A stretch of DNA of 20,637 nt from positions 10,297-30,933 of the forward strand of contig DDUX01000140.1 in the NCBI GenBank assembly GCA_002345025.1, in the 5' to 3' direction. Shown piece after piece: positions 7,175-14,209 of this stretch. The DNA comes from Candidatus Accumulibacter iunctus (GTDB taxonomy: Bacteria > Pseudomonadota > Gammaproteobacteria > Burkholderiales > Rhodocyclaceae). Each line of letters opens with the position of its first letter. Positions within the stretch are counted from its first letter, which is position 1. Both the position numbers and the translations under genes were made by a program. Below the pieces are notes generated by a model. It ran no database searches. It worked only from the letters and a program-made list of their open reading frames with translations, and was not told where the DNA came from.

Positions 7175-8053
7175 CTAGGCGAGCACGCCGGCCTGCGACA
7201 GCGCAGCACGGACGCAAGCGTGATTCTCGGGCGACAGTGGCGTCAGGGGCAAGCGCAGACCGTCACCGATCAGGCCGAGTTCCCGACACGCCCACTTGAC
7301 CGGAATCGGGTTGGCCTCGCAGAAAAGCTGCCGATGGAGGCCGATCAGACGCGCATTGAGCGCGCGCGCCGCAGCCGCGTTACCGGCGACTGCCGCGCTG
7401 CACATCTCGTGCATCAGCCGTGGCGCGACGTTGGCAACCACCGAAATGTCCCCCTTGGCGCCCATCAGCATCAACGCGCAGGCGCTGGCGTCGTCACCGC
7501 TATAGACGGCGAAGCCCGCGGGCGAACGCGTGATCAACTCGATACCGCGGTCCATGTTGCCGGTCGCGTCCTTGATGCCGACGATGTTCGGCACCTCGGC
7601 CAGGCGCAGTGTCGTCTCGTTGCCCAGGTCGGCCACCGTGCGCCCCGGCACATTGTAGAGAATCACCGGGATATCGACCGCTTCGGCAATCGCGCGAAAA
7701 TGGCGATACAGCCCCTCCTGCCCGGGCTTGTTGTAATACGGAACGACCGACAGCGCCGCACTGGCCCCCGCCTGATGGGCGAAACGCGTCAGCTCGATCG
7801 CCTCGGCGGTCGAATTGGCGCCCGTGCCGGCAATCACCGGCAGCCGACCGGCCGCCTGCTCGACGGCAACGCGGATCAGCTCGCAGTGCTCTTCGAGGCT
7901 CACCGTCGGCGACTCGCCGGTCGTGCCGACGACGACGATGGCGTCGGTGTCCTGCTCTACATGGAAATCGACGAGGCGACGCAGCGCCGGCAGGTCGAGG
8001 CTGCCGTCTGCATGCATCGGGGTGACAATCGCTACGATCGAGCCAGTAATCAT
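7175..8053 (-). CDS. dapA: 4-hydroxy-tetrahydrodipicolinate synthase
   Basis: A 292-residue class I aldolase that condenses pyruvate with aspartate semialdehyde, the first committed step of lysine and meso-diaminopimelate synthesis. All key residues are seen: Thr44-Thr45 in GTTGES (43-48), Tyr107 in YYNKPG, Tyr133 in YNVPGRT, Arg138 and the Schiff-base lysine Lys161 in GIKDATG. Length equals that of the E. coli enzyme. The ATG at 8053 gives the family's usual N-terminus (MITGSIVAIVTPM). It is the first gene of an apparent operon with bamC and the MBL hydrolase. Confidence 0.98.
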   Translation of the reverse strand: MITGSIVAIVTPMHADGSLDLPALRRLVDFHVEQDTDAIVVVGTTGESPTVSLEEHCELIRVAVEQAAGRLPVIAGTGANSTAEAIELTRFAHQAGASAALSVVPYYNKPGQEGLYRHFRAIAEAVDIPVILYNVPGRTVADLGNETTLRLAEVPNIVGIKDATGNMDRGIELITRSPAGFAVYSGDDASACALMLMGAKGDISVVANVAPRLMHEMCSAAVAGNAAAARALNARLIGLHRQLFCEANPIPVKWACRELGLIGDGLRLPLTPLSPENHACVRAALSQAGVLA

Positions 8054-8116
8054 GAGTTTTCGTGCCCGCCAGTCAAGACCCCGGGGAGATTCCGAGCGGG
8101 GAGGTCAGAAGCACGG

Positions 8117-8122
8117 ATTCTA
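8117..8122 (-). promoter_or_regulatory. Candidate -10 box of the dapA operon
   Basis: Read on the minus strand, TAGAAT lies about 65 bp before the dapA ATG, and the same hexamer is found before the TPR gene. No good -35 sequence is seen at 16-18 bp, so this is a weak call. The rest of the 145-bp gap (8054-8198) includes a minus-strand GTTTTT run preceded by a GCAGC/GCTGC pair, which might terminate the upstream deacetylase transcript, also weakly. Confidence 0.3.
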
Positions 8123-8198
8123 ACCGAAGGCGACCGCGTTGGCGACGAAAAACGCAGCCACCGGCCAGCGCAACCCGCTGCCGCGCGACGCCAGCGAA

Positions 8199-9125
8199 TC
8201 AGAGCTCGGCGAGGACGCGCATATGCGCGGCGACGCTTCGTGCCAGAGCCGACAGCGAGTAACCCCCCTCGAGTATCGAGACGATCCGCCCCTGCGCACA
8301 GTCGTCGGCGAGTTCCTTGAGCTGCCCGGTCACCCAGGCGTAGTCCTGCTCGAGCAGCCGCAGACCGCCCATTTCGTCCTCGTAGTGGGCATCGAAGCCG
8401 GCCGAAATGAACAGCATTTCGGGCCGGAACTCGCGCAATCTCGGCATCCAGAGATCACTGACGACGCGCCGGAACTCCTCGCCGTCGGTGCCGCGAGGCA
8501 GCGGCACGTTCACCATGTTTGCCGCCGCGCTCTCGGTCCCGCTGTAGGGATAGAAGGGATGCTGGAACGAGCTGACCATCAGTACCCGCTGGTCGCCGCG
8601 GAAACAGTCTTCGGTGCCGTTGCCATGGTGCACGTCGAAGTCGATCACCGCAACGCGTGCGAGGTTGTGCGCTGCCAGCGCATGCGCCGCCGCGACGGCG
8701 ACGTTGTTGAAGAAACAGAAACCCATCGCCGTCGCGCGTTCTGCGTGGTGGCCGGGCGGTCGCACGGCGCAGAACGCATTCTCGGCCTGACCGGAAAGCA
8801 CCAGATCGACCGCCAGGACACCCGCCCCGGCGGCACGCAGCGCTGCCTGCCAGGTATGGCGGTTCATCGCCGTATCGGGGTCGAGGTGGACAATTCCGAG
8901 ATCGGGTGAGGCACGCTTCAGCCGCTCGAGGTGCGCTGCCGTATGCACCCGCCTGAGTTGCTGGAAGGTGGCCAGTGGCGCGTCGTGATACATGAAGTAG
9001 GCATCCAGGCCCTGCGCGATCAGGTGATCACTGATCGCACTCAGCCGCTCGGGTGCTTCCGGATGATACGAACCCATGTCGTGCAAATGGCAATCGCGAT
9101 GGGTGATGAATGCAGTGACGGTCAC
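8199..9125 (-). CDS. Histone deacetylase family protein (zinc-dependent amidohydrolase)
   Basis: A 308-residue protein of the arginase/deacetylase fold (AcuC, acetylpolyamine amidohydrolase and class II HDAC relatives). The catalytic set is complete: His126-His127 in RPPGHHAE, zinc ligands Asp164 and His166 in DFDVHHGNGT, Asp245 in SAGFDAH, and the transition-state Tyr289 in GGYS. The natural substrate of bacterial members (acetylated polyamine, protein or small molecule) cannot be told from sequence. The frame is open to 9404, but that would overlap the divergent MoxR gene; the GTG at 9125 gives the usual family start (TAFITH.DC..HDMG..HPE.PERL) and is preferred. It is divergent from moxR and upstream of dapA on the same strand. 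Confidence 0.92.
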   Translation of the reverse strand: MTVTAFITHRDCHLHDMGSYHPEAPERLSAISDHLIAQGLDAYFMYHDAPLATFQQLRRVHTAAHLERLKRASPDLGIVHLDPDTAMNRHTWQAALRAAGAGVLAVDLVLSGQAENAFCAVRPPGHHAERATAMGFCFFNNVAVAAAHALAAHNLARVAVIDFDVHHGNGTEDCFRGDQRVLMVSSFQHPFYPYSGTESAAANMVNVPLPRGTDGEEFRRVVSDLWMPRLREFRPEMLFISAGFDAHYEDEMGGLRLLEQDYAWVTGQLKELADDCAQGRIVSILEGGYSLSALARSVAAHMRVLAEL

Positions 9126-9127
9126 TG
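9113..9127. repeat. Perfect inverted repeat over the deacetylase start codon
   Basis: CAGTGAC at 9113-9119 and GTCACTG at 9121-9127 are exact reverse complements around a single G. The element covers the proposed GTG start (complement of 9123-9125) of the deacetylase gene. It has the form of a dimeric regulator site, but with 7-bp arms chance cannot be excluded. Confidence 0.35.
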
Positions 9128-9203
9128 TGGTCTTTCTGCCGCAACGGGAACGCCGCCAAGGGCGTAGTGTCCGGCGATGGAACGGGTTGAGGACTGATGG
9201 TTT

Positions 9204-9233
9204 ATTATCATCCCAATCGCTTCCCGACGACAA
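9204..9233 (-). promoter_or_regulatory. Candidate promoter of the deacetylase gene
   Basis: On the minus strand TTGTCG (9233-9228) and GATAAT (9209-9204) are separated by 18 bp, about 80 bp before the GTG start. It lies in the divergent gap with moxR, in an AT-rich patch that is rare in this window. The same patch read forward (TATTAT at 9203-9208) could serve moxR, but no -35 was found for it. Confidence 0.3.
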
Positions 9234-9236
9234 GCC

Positions 9237-10163
9237 ATGCCCGCCACCAACAACGCCTCCCCGGTCAACCGAATCCTTGCCGCAGCCAACTCGGTCATCC
9301 TCGGCAAGAGCAATCAGACCCGCCTCGCACTCTGCTGCCTGCTGGCGAGAGGCCACCTGCTGATTGAGGATCTGCCCGGAGTGGGCAAGACGACGCTGGC
9401 GCACACGCTGGCCCGCCTGCTCGGCCTGCAGTTCGCACGCATCCAGTTCACCAGCGACATGCTCCCGGCGGACATCCTCGGCGTCTCGATATTCGACCGC
9501 GAACGAAGCAGCTTCAGGTTCCTGCCCGGCCCGGTGTTCTCGCAGGTACTGCTGGCCGACGAGATCAATCGTGCGACACCGAAGACCCAGAGCGCATTGC
9601 TCGAGGCGATGGAAGAGGGCCAGGTGACCACCGAGGGTGAGACCCGGCCGCTACCGGAGCCCTTCTTCGTCATTGCCACGCAGAATCCATCGAATCAGAT
9701 CGGCACCTTCCCGTTACCGGAGTCTCAGCTCGACCGCTTTCTCCTGCGTCTCGACCTCGGCTACCCCGATCGTGATGCCGAACGCGCACTGCTCGAGAGT
9801 GGCGGCAGCCGGGAGCAACTGCCGGCTCTGCCAGCCTGCCTCGGCGACGGAGAGTTCGCACCACTGCAGCGCCAGGCGGCCGCAGTCTACGCTTCGCCGG
9901 CGCTGCTCGATTACCTGCAGTTGCTGATCGAGGCAAGCCGCCGCGAGCAGCGCTTCGTGCACGGCCTGAGCCCGCGTGCCGCCCTCTCGCTGCTCGCCGC
10001 CGCCCGTGCCTGGGCCTTCACCGACGGCCGCCAGATGGTCCTGCCGGAGGACGTCCAGGCCGTGCTGCCGGCAGTTGCACGCCACCGCCTGCGCCTGATC
10101 AGCGGCAGCCATGCCGACGCCGAAGACATCGCCGCCCTGATTCGATCGGTACCGCTGCCCTGA
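9237..10163 (+). CDS. MoxR-family AAA+ ATPase
   Basis: A 308-residue AAA+ ATPase of the MoxR group, a chaperone-like family often needed for assembly or metal loading of partner proteins. Walker A is GVGKT (48-52) within LPGVGKTTLAHTLA, Walker B is LLADE (105-109) followed by INRA, sensor 1 is in VIATQNP (145-151) and a likely arginine finger is Arg167 in SQLDRF. The C-terminal lid domain (about 200-308) has the family's PRAALSLL. The stop TGA overlaps the next ATG by one base (TGATG), so translation is probably coupled to the DUF58 gene, the usual partner. It is cytoplasmic, probably acting at the membrane with its neighbours. Confidence 0.95.
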   Translation: MPATNNASPVNRILAAANSVILGKSNQTRLALCCLLARGHLLIEDLPGVGKTTLAHTLARLLGLQFARIQFTSDMLPADILGVSIFDRERSSFRFLPGPVFSQVLLADEINRATPKTQSALLEAMEEGQVTTEGETRPLPEPFFVIATQNPSNQIGTFPLPESQLDRFLLRLDLGYPDRDAERALLESGGSREQLPALPACLGDGEFAPLQRQAAAVYASPALLDYLQLLIEASRREQRFVHGLSPRAALSLLAAARAWAFTDGRQMVLPEDVQAVLPAVARHRLRLISGSHADAEDIAALIRSVPLP

Positions 10164-11137
10164 TGCGCCCGCTGCCGAGCCTGCACCGCTGGCTGTTCGG
10201 CCGCCACCGTGACGAGCAATGGCCGCTCGTCCTCGGTCAGCGGCGGATCTTCATCGTTCCAAGCGCTGCCGGACTGCTCTTTGCACTGGTGCTCCTGGTG
10301 ATGCTGATCGGCGCCATCAATTACGATCTCAGCCTCGGACACGCGCTGATCTTCCTCCTTGCCGGGCTTGGCCTGGTGGCGATGGTGCACAGCTTTCACA
10401 ACCTCTTCGGGCTGCGGCTGACGCCTGGCCGCGCCGACGCGGCCTTCGCCGGCGATCTGGCGCGCTTTCCGCTGCAACTCGAGAACCCGCGCCGGCAACA
10501 GCGGCGGGCACTCGACCTGTCGCTCAGCGACCAGCCGGTGGTCACCGTCGATCTGCCGGCCGAGGGTAGGGCGACGATTGCCCTGCCCTGCCTCGCAAGC
10601 CGACGCGGCCGCCTTGATCCCGGCCGCGTGACGCTTGCCACGCGTTACCCGCTCGGTCTCTTCCGTGCCTGGAGCTACATCCATCCGTCCTGGTCGTGCA
10701 TCGTCTATCCGAAGCCCCTGCGCACACCCTTGCCACCAGCGTCGCCCGCCACCGCCACGGACCATCGCCAGGGATCCGCCGGCCAGGAGGACTTCGCCGG
10801 TCTGCGCCCTCGCCAGATCAGCGACCCGACGCGACACATTGCCTGGAAGGCAGTCGCCCGCCGATCCGACGAACAGGCCCTGCTGGTCAAGCAGTTTGCC
10901 GGCGGCGTGAGTGATGAGCTGTGGCTCGACTGGTCGCTGACCCCGACCGACCGTGACAGCGAGGATCGCCTGTCGATCCTCGCCGGCTGGGTCATGCTTG
11001 CCGACGAACAGCAGGCGTGCTACGGCCTCAGGCTACCGGGCCAGCAGATCGCGCCTGCCGAAGGCAGCGTCCACCGGGCGAACTGCCTGCAGGCGCTGGC
11101 CCTGTACGCGACAGGCGAAGCGCAGGATGCGGCTTAG
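10163..11137 (+). CDS. DUF58 domain membrane protein
   Basis: A 324-residue protein with two membrane helices near the N-terminus (about 30-52 and 58-77) and a DUF58 domain after them. The DUF58 signature is clear: GQEDFAGLRPRQ (207-218) followed by DPTRHIAWKAVARR (221-234), then LVKQF. Some DUF58 proteins are linked to von Willebrand A-like folds and are nearly always found beside a MoxR ATPase. Function is not established; a role in envelope assembly with MoxR and the transglutaminase is inferred from gene order. Start codon overlaps the moxR stop. The last 11 bases overlap the start of the transglutaminase gene. Confidence 0.92.
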   Translation: MRPLPSLHRWLFGRHRDEQWPLVLGQRRIFIVPSAAGLLFALVLLVMLIGAINYDLSLGHALIFLLAGLGLVAMVHSFHNLFGLRLTPGRADAAFAGDLARFPLQLENPRRQQRRALDLSLSDQPVVTVDLPAEGRATIALPCLASRRGRLDPGRVTLATRYPLGLFRAWSYIHPSWSCIVYPKPLRTPLPPASPATATDHRQGSAGQEDFAGLRPRQISDPTRHIAWKAVARRSDEQALLVKQFAGGVSDELWLDWSLTPTDRDSEDRLSILAGWVMLADEQQACYGLRLPGQQIAPAEGSVHRANCLQALALYATGEAQDAA

Positions 11138-13094
11138 ACAGCGACCACCGATCGACCAGGGAGCGGTCCCCTGGCTGCTGGCAGTCGCGCTGGCTACGGC
11201 CAGCCCGCATGCCGAGAACCTGCCGCCATGGCTGAGCCTCCTGTTTGCCGCCGCCCTCCTCTGGCGCGCCTGGCTATGGCGGCAGCGACGGCCACTGCCA
11301 CCGCGCTGGGGGCTCGCGCTGCTGGTTCTCGGCGCGCTGGCCGGCATCGCCTGGCACTATCGCAGCCTGCTCGGTAGGGATTCCGGGGTCGCCATGCTCG
11401 TACTCTTCATGGCACTCAAGCCGCTCGAGATGAATACACGGCGCGACGCACTGGTGGTCGTCATGCTCGGCTTCTTTCTCCTGCTGACCCACTACTTCTA
11501 TTCGCAGAGCATCCCCACCGGCATCTGGCTGCTGGCCAGCTGCACGCTGCTGACGGCAGCGCTGATCCGCCTGCACGGCGGCGCCCAGCCGCTCGCCGAC
11601 ATCGTCCGCCAGGCCGGCCTGCTGCTGTTGCAGGCGCTGCCTTTCATGCTCATCCTCTATCTCCTGTTTCCGCGCGTCTCCGGCCCGCTGTGGGGCCTGC
11701 CGCAGGACGCGCACGCCGGGCGCAGCGGCCTCTCGAGCGAGATGGCGCCTGGTTCGATCAGCAGCCTCATCCTCTCGGGCGCGATCGCCTTTCGCAGCCA
11801 GTTCGCCGGCGAGATGCCGGAGCGGGCCGACCTGTACTGGCGTGGGCCGGTGCTCGACAGCTACGACGGGCTGACCTGGCGGTCGAGCGCGCAGCAGACG
11901 GGACGGCCGCGCTCGGCACCGGCGATCGAGAGCAAGGGTGCGCAGTACAGCTACACCAGCATCATCGAAGCGCACAATCAGCGCTGGCTGCTGGCGCTCG
12001 ACCTGGCTACCAGCCTCCCTGCCGGGGCCACACAGGCACCGACACTGGAAGTACTGGCGCGCGAACCGGTCCGCACCCGCTCCCGCTTCTCCTTCACTTC
12101 GTCGGTTGACTACCATGTCAGTCGCGTCGAGGCAGCAGCCATCCTGCAGCAGGCTCTCACCCTGCCGGAAGCGCTCAACCCGCGCGCGCGCGCGCTGGCC
12201 GACAGGTGGCGATCGCGACCACCGGCGCGAATCGCCGATGCGGTGCTGAGCATGTTCCGCAACGAGGACTTCCACTACACCCTGCAGCCCCCCCTGCTGG
12301 GCGTCAATGCCATCGACGACTTCCTCTTCGGTACGCGCCGCGGCTTCTGCGAGCACTATGCTTCGGCCTTCGTCTTCCTGATGCGTGCTGCCGGCGTGCC
12401 GGCACGGGTGGTCGCCGGTTACCAGGGCGGCGAGGTGAATCCGGTCGATGGCTATCTCATCGTCCGCCAGTCGGATGCGCACGCCTGGGCCGAAGTCTGG
12501 CTCGCCGGCGAGGGCTGGGTTCGCTACGACCCGACGGCAGCAGTCGCCCCCTCGCGGATCGAACACGGAATCGTCGCTGCCCTACCGGAGGGAGAACCGC
12601 TACCCGGCATCGTCGGCCTCGACGTCGACTGGCTGCGCCAGCTGCGTTACCGCTGGGAGGCAGCGAACAACGCCTGGAACCAGTGGGTCCTCGGTTACAA
12701 TCCGCAGCGCCAGCGCGAGATCCTTTCCCGCTTCGGCATACCCAACGCGGACTGGCAGAGCATGAGCGCATCGCTGGCCATACTCTGCGGCGTCGCGCTG
12801 CTGCTGGTCACCGTTTGGACCCTGCCGCGTCGTCGCCGCGCCGATCCGGCGCAGCGGGCGTGGAACAGGTACTGCACGGCGCTCGCACGGCGCGGAGTGA
12901 CGCGCGCCGCATGGGAGGGACCGCTGGATTTTGCCCGCCGCGTCGCCGTCGAAAGGCCGCACCTGGCGGCACTGACCAGCGAAGCGGCGCGCTGCTATGC
13001 CGGGCTGCGCTATGGCCAGGGCAACAGCGAGCAGTTGCTCGTGCTGCAGGAATGTGTGCACCGACTACCAGCCAGATGGAGAAAGAACGCTTGA
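11127..13094 (+). CDS. tgpA: TgpA-like membrane transglutaminase (DUF3488 and transglutaminase domains)
   Basis: A 655-residue inner-membrane protein. Several hydrophobic helices in the first ~200 residues form the DUF3488/TgpA N-terminal region. They are followed by a periplasmic transglutaminase-like domain with the full triad Cys408 (GFCEHYAS), His452 (DAHAWAEVW) and Asp468 (RYDPTAA). Another helix at about 555-570 (LAILCGVALLLVTVW) and a cytoplasmic C-terminal DUF4129-like part complete the usual layout. The homologue in Pseudomonas aeruginosa is essential; the substrate is unknown. The ATG at 11127, inside the DUF58 gene, is chosen because the frame upstream is only the shadow of DUF58. 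It is overlapped by mltB, suggesting linked work on the periplasmic envelope. A (CG)6 run lies at 12181-12192. Confidence 0.93.
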   Translation: MRLRQRPPIDQGAVPWLLAVALATASPHAENLPPWLSLLFAAALLWRAWLWRQRRPLPPRWGLALLVLGALAGIAWHYRSLLGRDSGVAMLVLFMALKPLEMNTRRDALVVVMLGFFLLLTHYFYSQSIPTGIWLLASCTLLTAALIRLHGGAQPLADIVRQAGLLLLQALPFMLILYLLFPRVSGPLWGLPQDAHAGRSGLSSEMAPGSISSLILSGAIAFRSQFAGEMPERADLYWRGPVLDSYDGLTWRSSAQQTGRPRSAPAIESKGAQYSYTSIIEAHNQRWLLALDLATSLPAGATQAPTLEVLAREPVRTRSRFSFTSSVDYHVSRVEAAAILQQALTLPEALNPRARALADRWRSRPPARIADAVLSMFRNEDFHYTLQPPLLGVNAIDDFLFGTRRGFCEHYASAFVFLMRAAGVPARVVAGYQGGEVNPVDGYLIVRQSDAHAWAEVWLAGEGWVRYDPTAAVAPSRIEHGIVAALPEGEPLPGIVGLDVDWLRQLRYRWEAANNAWNQWVLGYNPQRQREILSRFGIPNADWQSMSASLAILCGVALLLVTVWTLPRRRRADPAQRAWNRYCTALARRGVTRAAWEGPLDFARRVAVERPHLAALTSEAARCYAGLRYGQGNSEQLLVLQECVHRLPARWRKNA

Positions 13095-14125
13095 AGCACC
13101 TCGCCAGCAGCCTGCTCATCGCCCTGCCGCTGAGCCTCGTGACGCCACCGGCGGCCGCCCAGCAAGGCGCCGGGTTGAGCCAGAATCCGGACGTACAGGC
13201 CTTCATCGCCAGCATGCACGAGCAGCACGGCTTCGATGTCACCCACCTGACGCGCCAGTTTGCCGGCCTGCGGCCGAACGCGACGGTCCTGAAGGCGATC
13301 CGCCCGCCAGCCGTGCCGGAAAAGCAGCGTTCCTGGGAGCGCTACCGCGAGCGTTTCGTCAACGAACAGCGACTGGCAGGAGGACTCTCGTTCTGGCAGA
13401 AGCATGCGGCCACGCTGCAGCGCGCGGCAGCGATCCATGGCGTGCCGGCCGAGGTGATCGTCGCGATCATCGGCGTTGAGACCATCTACGGCCAGCACAT
13501 GGGCAGCTTCGGTGTCCTCGAGGCACTGGCATCGCTGGCGTTTTTCTACCCGCCGCGGGCTGAATTCTTCCGTGGCGAACTCGAGCAGTTCCTGCTGCTC
13601 GCCCGCGAGAACGGAATCAGTCCGCTCAGCATCAAGGGCTCCTACGCCGGCGCCATCGGCATCCCGCAGTTCATGCCGAGCAGTCAGCGCCGCTTCGCCA
13701 TCGATTTCGACGGCGATGACCGCATCGATCTGCGCCAGAGCTATCCTGACGCGATCGGCAGCGTTGCCCGCTTCCTGCAGCAGCATGGGTGGCAGAAGGG
13801 CGAGCCGGTCGCCGTACCGGCCAGGGTCACCGGCGATCCCGCAGCCGTGCTCGCCAGCGGCATCAAGCCGACGCTGACGGTCAGCGAACTCGCCGCCCAG
13901 GGAGTTGCGGCAGTCGCCGACGGCGACCGACCGGCAGCCCTGATCGACCTCGTCACGCCCGGCGCGGCGACCGAATACTGGCTCGGCTTCAACAACTTCT
14001 ACGTCATCACCCGCTACAACCGCTCGAGCTTCTATGCGATGGCGGTCTTCCAGCTGGCACAGGCGCTGCAGCAGGAACACAGCGCACGCGGTGCCGCCGC
14101 GCCGCCCGCCCGCAACGACCCCTGA
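13091..14125 (+). CDS. mltB: Lytic murein transglycosylase B, GH103 family
   Basis: A 344-residue periplasmic lytic transglycosylase that cleaves glycan strands with 1,6-anhydro product formation. The catalytic glutamate is Glu130 in IIGVETIYG. Other family marks are GSFGVLEALASLAF, YAGAIGIPQFMPSS (also with the FDGDDRIDL motif that can bind calcium in Slt35) and WLGFNNFYVITRYN near the C-terminus. The start is a choice: TTG at 13091 gives the signal peptide MKHLASSLLIALPLSL..AAA, overlaps the tgpA stop as TTGA, and has GGAG at 13078-13081 spaced 9 bases. The in-frame ATG at 13076 (349 residues) lacks a ribosome binding site and adds acidic residues before the signal. There is no lipobox cysteine, so a soluble periplasmic form is expected, unlike E. 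coli MltB. Confidence 0.93.
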   Translation: MKHLASSLLIALPLSLVTPPAAAQQGAGLSQNPDVQAFIASMHEQHGFDVTHLTRQFAGLRPNATVLKAIRPPAVPEKQRSWERYRERFVNEQRLAGGLSFWQKHAATLQRAAAIHGVPAEVIVAIIGVETIYGQHMGSFGVLEALASLAFFYPPRAEFFRGELEQFLLLARENGISPLSIKGSYAGAIGIPQFMPSSQRRFAIDFDGDDRIDLRQSYPDAIGSVARFLQQHGWQKGEPVAVPARVTGDPAAVLASGIKPTLTVSELAAQGVAAVADGDRPAALIDLVTPGAATEYWLGFNNFYVITRYNRSSFYAMAVFQLAQALQQEHSARGAAAPPARNDP

Positions 14126-14178
14126 TACCGGCAGCAGCGCCGCCGCCGGCAGATTCCGGCCCGCGTTTACCAGCCGCC

Positions 14179-14208
14179 CGTCGCCGCTGGCCGGCCCTCG
14201 CGGCGACG
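14179..14208. terminator. Hairpin between convergent mltB and recQ
   Basis: CGTCGCCGC (14179-14187) pairs perfectly with GCGGCGACG (14200-14208) around a 12-base loop in the 84-bp gap between the two converging genes. No T-run follows on either strand, so efficient intrinsic termination is doubtful. The position suits a bidirectional transcription boundary. Confidence 0.35.
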
Positions 14209-14209
14209 C

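Noticed and set aside
7037..8320. Long plus-strand open frame (427 codons) over dapA
   Set aside because: It lies opposite dapA with its full catalytic set, and its own translation has no recognisable domain.
12206..13075. Plus-strand frame upstream of and in frame with mltB
   Set aside because: This is the alternative frame of tgpA; the real mltB begins at the signal peptide near 13076-13091.
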